The notes beneath the pieces are model-generated. The model worked only from the letters and a program-made list of their open reading frames with translations, did not search any database and was not told the origin of the DNA. This document shows, piece by piece, positions 4,816-6,849 of a stretch of DNA of 6,849 nt. The position numbers and the translations under genes were made by a program. Position 1 is the stretch's first letter; each line of letters begins with the position of its first letter. Origin of the DNA: Chryseobacterium gleum (GTDB lineage: Bacteria; Bacteroidota; Bacteroidia; Flavobacteriales_D; Sanyastnellaceae); assembly GCA_945897395.1 (NCBI GenBank), contig CAMDFE010000079.1, positions 1 to 6,849 of the forward strand, given 5' to 3'.

Positions 4816-5223
4816 ATGAAAATTCAAGATCGCATCTTTCATTCCAAATTTACTGTAAGATATTCAGAAACCGATCGCATGGGTTATTTATATTACGGTC
4901 ATTACGCGGCTTATTTCGAAGTGGCTAGGGTAGAGGCTCTCAGAGAGTTGGGTGTCGTGTACAAAGATCTTGAAGATGAAGGAATTCTTCTTCCCGTTAG
5001 AACCTTCAACATACTTTATAAAGCTCCTGCGCATTACGATGATCTTGTTGAAATTCAAACTCGCATTGCACAGTTCAGCGGGACACGCATTTTGTTCTCT
5101 TTCGAAACGTATCGCGACGAAACTTTATTGAATACAGCAGAGGTAGAATTGGTGTTTGTTGACAAAGCAACCGGCAGACCTTGCAAAGCCCCTGAACAAA
5201 TTGTTTGTTTACTCGAAAATTAA
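4816..5223 (+). CDS. Acyl-CoA thioesterase of the 4HBT/YbgC hot-dog family
   Basis: The 135-residue protein begins FTVRYSETDRMGYLYYGHYAAYFEVARVEALRELG across residues 12-46, the classic start of a single hot-dog domain of the 4-hydroxybenzoyl-CoA thioesterase/YbgC type. Asp20 in SETDRMG sits at the catalytic acid position and YGHY (27-30) corresponds to the YHGNY region that contacts the thioester. Length fits the family (130-150). It probably hydrolyses an acyl-CoA or acyl-ACP thioester in the cytoplasm as a homotetramer; the substrate is not determined. The frame is open to a TTG at 4747, but that would add 23 residues not expected in the family, so the ATG at 4816 is taken. It is transcribed away from dnaA, and its last 15 bases overlap the end of the opposite-strand lipoprotein gene. 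Confidence 0.9.
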   Translation: MKIQDRIFHSKFTVRYSETDRMGYLYYGHYAAYFEVARVEALRELGVVYKDLEDEGILLPVRTFNILYKAPAHYDDLVEIQTRIAQFSGTRILFSFETYRDETLLNTAEVELVFVDKATGRPCKAPEQIVCLLEN

Positions 5224-5961
5224 TTCGCCACTTCCGTTGCGAACGAGATCGTAAAGATTTGGTATCTGATTAAGCACAACGTTACCAGAATCGTCGATTC
5301 GCACAAAAGCATAGCTCGTTGCATTAGCGTATATCGGTTGAAGTGATCCGTTGTTAATGTAAACCTGATTCGCATGCAACGATTCAGCATGAATAATCCC
5401 GTAGGCATCTGAATACAATTCGGCAACTTGAACCGTGCCTTTCAAATACGAATCATTAGCACCCGCCGGAGAGCCGCAATAGATGGTGTCACAATTCAAG
5501 TTCAACTCAATCTTTCCGTTCGCATGCTTGTTCTCTATCACAAGTTTACGTGCTTTCATTTCATTCAATGAAACAACACTTCCAGTGCTGAAATTTTGAA
5601 TGTTAGTTATTGAATCGAAATACAACTTCACCGTTATTTCGTGTTCAAACGATCGAAGAAAATTACACGTGTTCACGTTTTCAATTTTCAATAAACCGTC
5701 TGAAAGTTGAGCATCTATTTTCGGAAGCAGATTCTTTGGACCAGTAATTTCAATTCCACAAAAATTCGTGTCAACCAATTCGTATTTTAAATTGCTATTC
5801 AATTCTAGTTTGGTGAAGCATCCTAAATCTCTTGTTTCGGTTTGAACTTCTCCTGCCGTTTTAAAGCAATCGGGAGCGTTCTCTTTGTTGCACGAACAAA
5901 AAGTCAGCACAAGGCCCAGCAGGCTTAGCTTATAGACGATAGCCAAATCCAATTTCACCAT
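5209..5961 (-). CDS. DUF2807 (head GIN domain) lipoprotein
   Basis: The 250-residue protein starts at an ATG at 5961 and has a hydrophobic signal (residues 6-21) ending in FCSC, with Cys24 the likely lipidated residue of a type II signal peptide. The mature part (about 45-225) has the DUF2807 pattern: FTKLELNSNLKYELV, IEITGPKNLLPKIDAQLSDG and later repeats of short beta strands rich in Asn, Gly and Ser, suggesting a right-handed beta-helix. The domain is sometimes called a putative auto-transporter adhesin head; its function is unproven, and a surface or periplasmic anchored role is inferred. An upstream in-frame TTG at 5976 is possible but the ATG gives a normal signal peptide. It overlaps the upstream barrel gene by 32 bases on the same strand, so co-translation is likely. 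The stop at 5209 lies within the end of the convergent thioesterase gene. Confidence 0.85.
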   Translation of the reverse strand: MVKLDLAIVYKLSLLGLVLTFCSCNKENAPDCFKTAGEVQTETRDLGCFTKLELNSNLKYELVDTNFCGIEITGPKNLLPKIDAQLSDGLLKIENVNTCNFLRSFEHEITVKLYFDSITNIQNFSTGSVVSLNEMKARKLVIENKHANGKIELNLNCDTIYCGSPAGANDSYLKGTVQVAELYSDAYGIIHAESLHANQVYINNGSLQPIYANATSYAFVRIDDSGNVVLNQIPNLYDLVRNGSGELIFE

Positions 5962-6849
5962 AATCTGCTTTTGCAAAATGTGTTTTTAATCCGAATTGAA
6001 TGAACCAATGTTTGTCTTTCGGTGCATGACGAATGATTACGCGCTGATAAACCGGCGTTGTTTCAGCCCATTTGTCCCAAATGTAAATGCCTTGAACAAT
6101 GCGCAATTGTGTATTGCCGAAATTCTGACAAAAAGTAGGTCCTACTCCCAGTTGAAAAACCGAACGATTGTTCGGTTGCACGCCATCTCTGTTTTCCATT
6201 AACGGAATTAATGAACTATTGAACATGAGATCAGCTGTTAATCCGAACGAGTGCTTCACGCGCGAAGTACGAAAATCCCAACCCGCGCTTAAAAGATGAA
6301 TGGGATACTTCTTTCCATAGGGCTGCATAACTTCTTTCCATCCTTGCGTGTAAGAAAGACTGTAGTTGTATTTGCTTAACAAGCGCAGCAAAAGAATTTC
6401 ATGCTCTTCATCTTTTCTCGGAGCCTTCGGTTTGATTAAAGGCTGAACACCTAGCGTAAGCGCCATAGTATTCGTCCCGAGATTCGGTAATTGAAAGGCG
6501 CCGTTTGAAAAATGGGTGACGCGAATTCCCAATTTGTATTGAAGATTTTCGGTTTGAAAAATTTCCTGATCGAAGCCAATACTCAATGCAGCATTGACAT
6601 GCGAACCTAAAACAGGCGCTTGGTAATTCGACTGAAGATTCCAAATTTTCGTGGTGTAACCCAAGCCAATACCCAAGTTGATGAACTTCTTGTTTGAAGG
6701 ACGCTCGCCAAAGATTCTGCGGTTGGTAGGGAACTGATTCCAGAAACTCAGCGAGAATTGTTGTCCCAATTGTTGAATATTCCCAGTGTTGATGTAGGTA
6801 AAATCTACACCCTGATAAGGATTTCCGTAAGGCCTTGAATAGAGTCTAT
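5930..6849 (-). CDS. Acyloxyacyl hydrolase / PagL-like outer-membrane barrel, N-terminus cut by window edge
   Basis: The frame is open from the right edge to a TAA at 5930, giving about 305 codons; a TTG at 6769 is not a real start because coding-like sequence (GNPYQGVDFTYINTGN) continues upstream. Signature blocks are GLGYTTKIW, GSHVNAALSIGF and RVTHFSNGAFQLPNLGTN. The last resembles the lipid A 3-O-deacylase (PagL) active-site region, with His (codon 6514 to 6512) and Ser (6508 to 6506) of HFS. Alternating strands and the ending EIGFGYRL fit an outer-membrane beta-barrel closing strand. Lipid A deacylation is known for PagL; for this Bacteroidota branch it is inferred. The residue 12 after the Ser, where PagL has its catalytic Glu, is Asn here (6472 to 6470). 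It is the first visible gene of a two-gene unit with the DUF2807 lipoprotein. Confidence 0.8.
   Translation of the reverse strand, partial: RLYSRPYGNPYQGVDFTYINTGNIQQLGQQFSLSFWNQFPTNRRIFGERPSNKKFINLGIGLGYTTKIWNLQSNYQAPVLGSHVNAALSIGFDQEIFQTENLQYKLGIRVTHFSNGAFQLPNLGTNTMALTLGVQPLIKPKAPRKDEEHEILLLRLLSKYNYSLSYTQGWKEVMQPYGKKYPIHLLSAGWDFRTSRVKHSFGLTADLMFNSSLIPLMENRDGVQPNNRSVFQLGVGPTFCQNFGNTQLRIVQGIYIWDKWAETTPVYQRVIIRHAPKDKHWFIQFGLKTHFAKADYGEIGFGYRL

Noticed and set aside
5996..6644. Small open frames on either strand inside the barrel gene
   Set aside because: They lie wholly within the PagL-like gene, in other frames, and have no family features.

Overview
The window looks like chromosomal DNA of a Bacteroidota bacterium, probably from the Flavobacteriales or a near relative. 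The evidence is the gene families (a DnaA of that type, a DUF2807/GIN-domain lipoprotein, a SiaC-family protein, a Bacteroidota-type KilA-N protein, an acyloxyacyl-hydrolase-like barrel), the lack of clear Shine-Dalgarno sites, A-rich leaders and -7 boxes resembling TAnnTTTG. The family calls are from reading motifs by eye, with no database search.

Layout. At the left edge (1-287, minus) is the N-terminal three quarters of a SiaC-family regulatory phosphoprotein. A 65-base divergent promoter region separates it from a plus-strand pair: a class I SAM-dependent methyltransferase (353-1087) and a ZIP-family metal transporter (1087-1857), joined by a TAATG stop/start overlap. A convergent gap (1858-2062) follows, filled by a ten-unit array of mini-hairpins (array A). 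Next is a minus-strand KilA-N gene (2063-2866). Upstream of it, 2867-3149 holds a direct repeat, a second mini-hairpin array in two styles (array B), the dnaA terminator and a hairpin carrying a DnaA-box match. dnaA (3150-4580, minus) faces away from a 4-hydroxybenzoyl-CoA-thioesterase-fold gene (4816-5223, plus). That gene overlaps convergently by 15 bases with a minus-strand pair: a DUF2807 lipoprotein (5209-5961), preceded in the same operon by a PagL/acyloxyacyl-hydrolase-like outer-membrane barrel (5930 to beyond 6849), with a 32-base overlap.

Most protein-coding genes are housekeeping or common envelope genes. The most unusual content is non-coding. On both sides of the KilA-N gene lie tandem arrays of very small perfect or near-perfect palindromes, mostly with 3-base loops. 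Their inner stem bases change from unit to unit while pairing is kept, and they are joined by nearly constant linkers (GGATnnnTCC in array A, TCAT in array B). Array A also shows a higher-order duplication of three units. This compensatory variation suggests that the folded form is under selection, or that the arrays grow by a mechanism that favours palindromes. Their function is unknown, and any link to the KilA-N protein is only by position.
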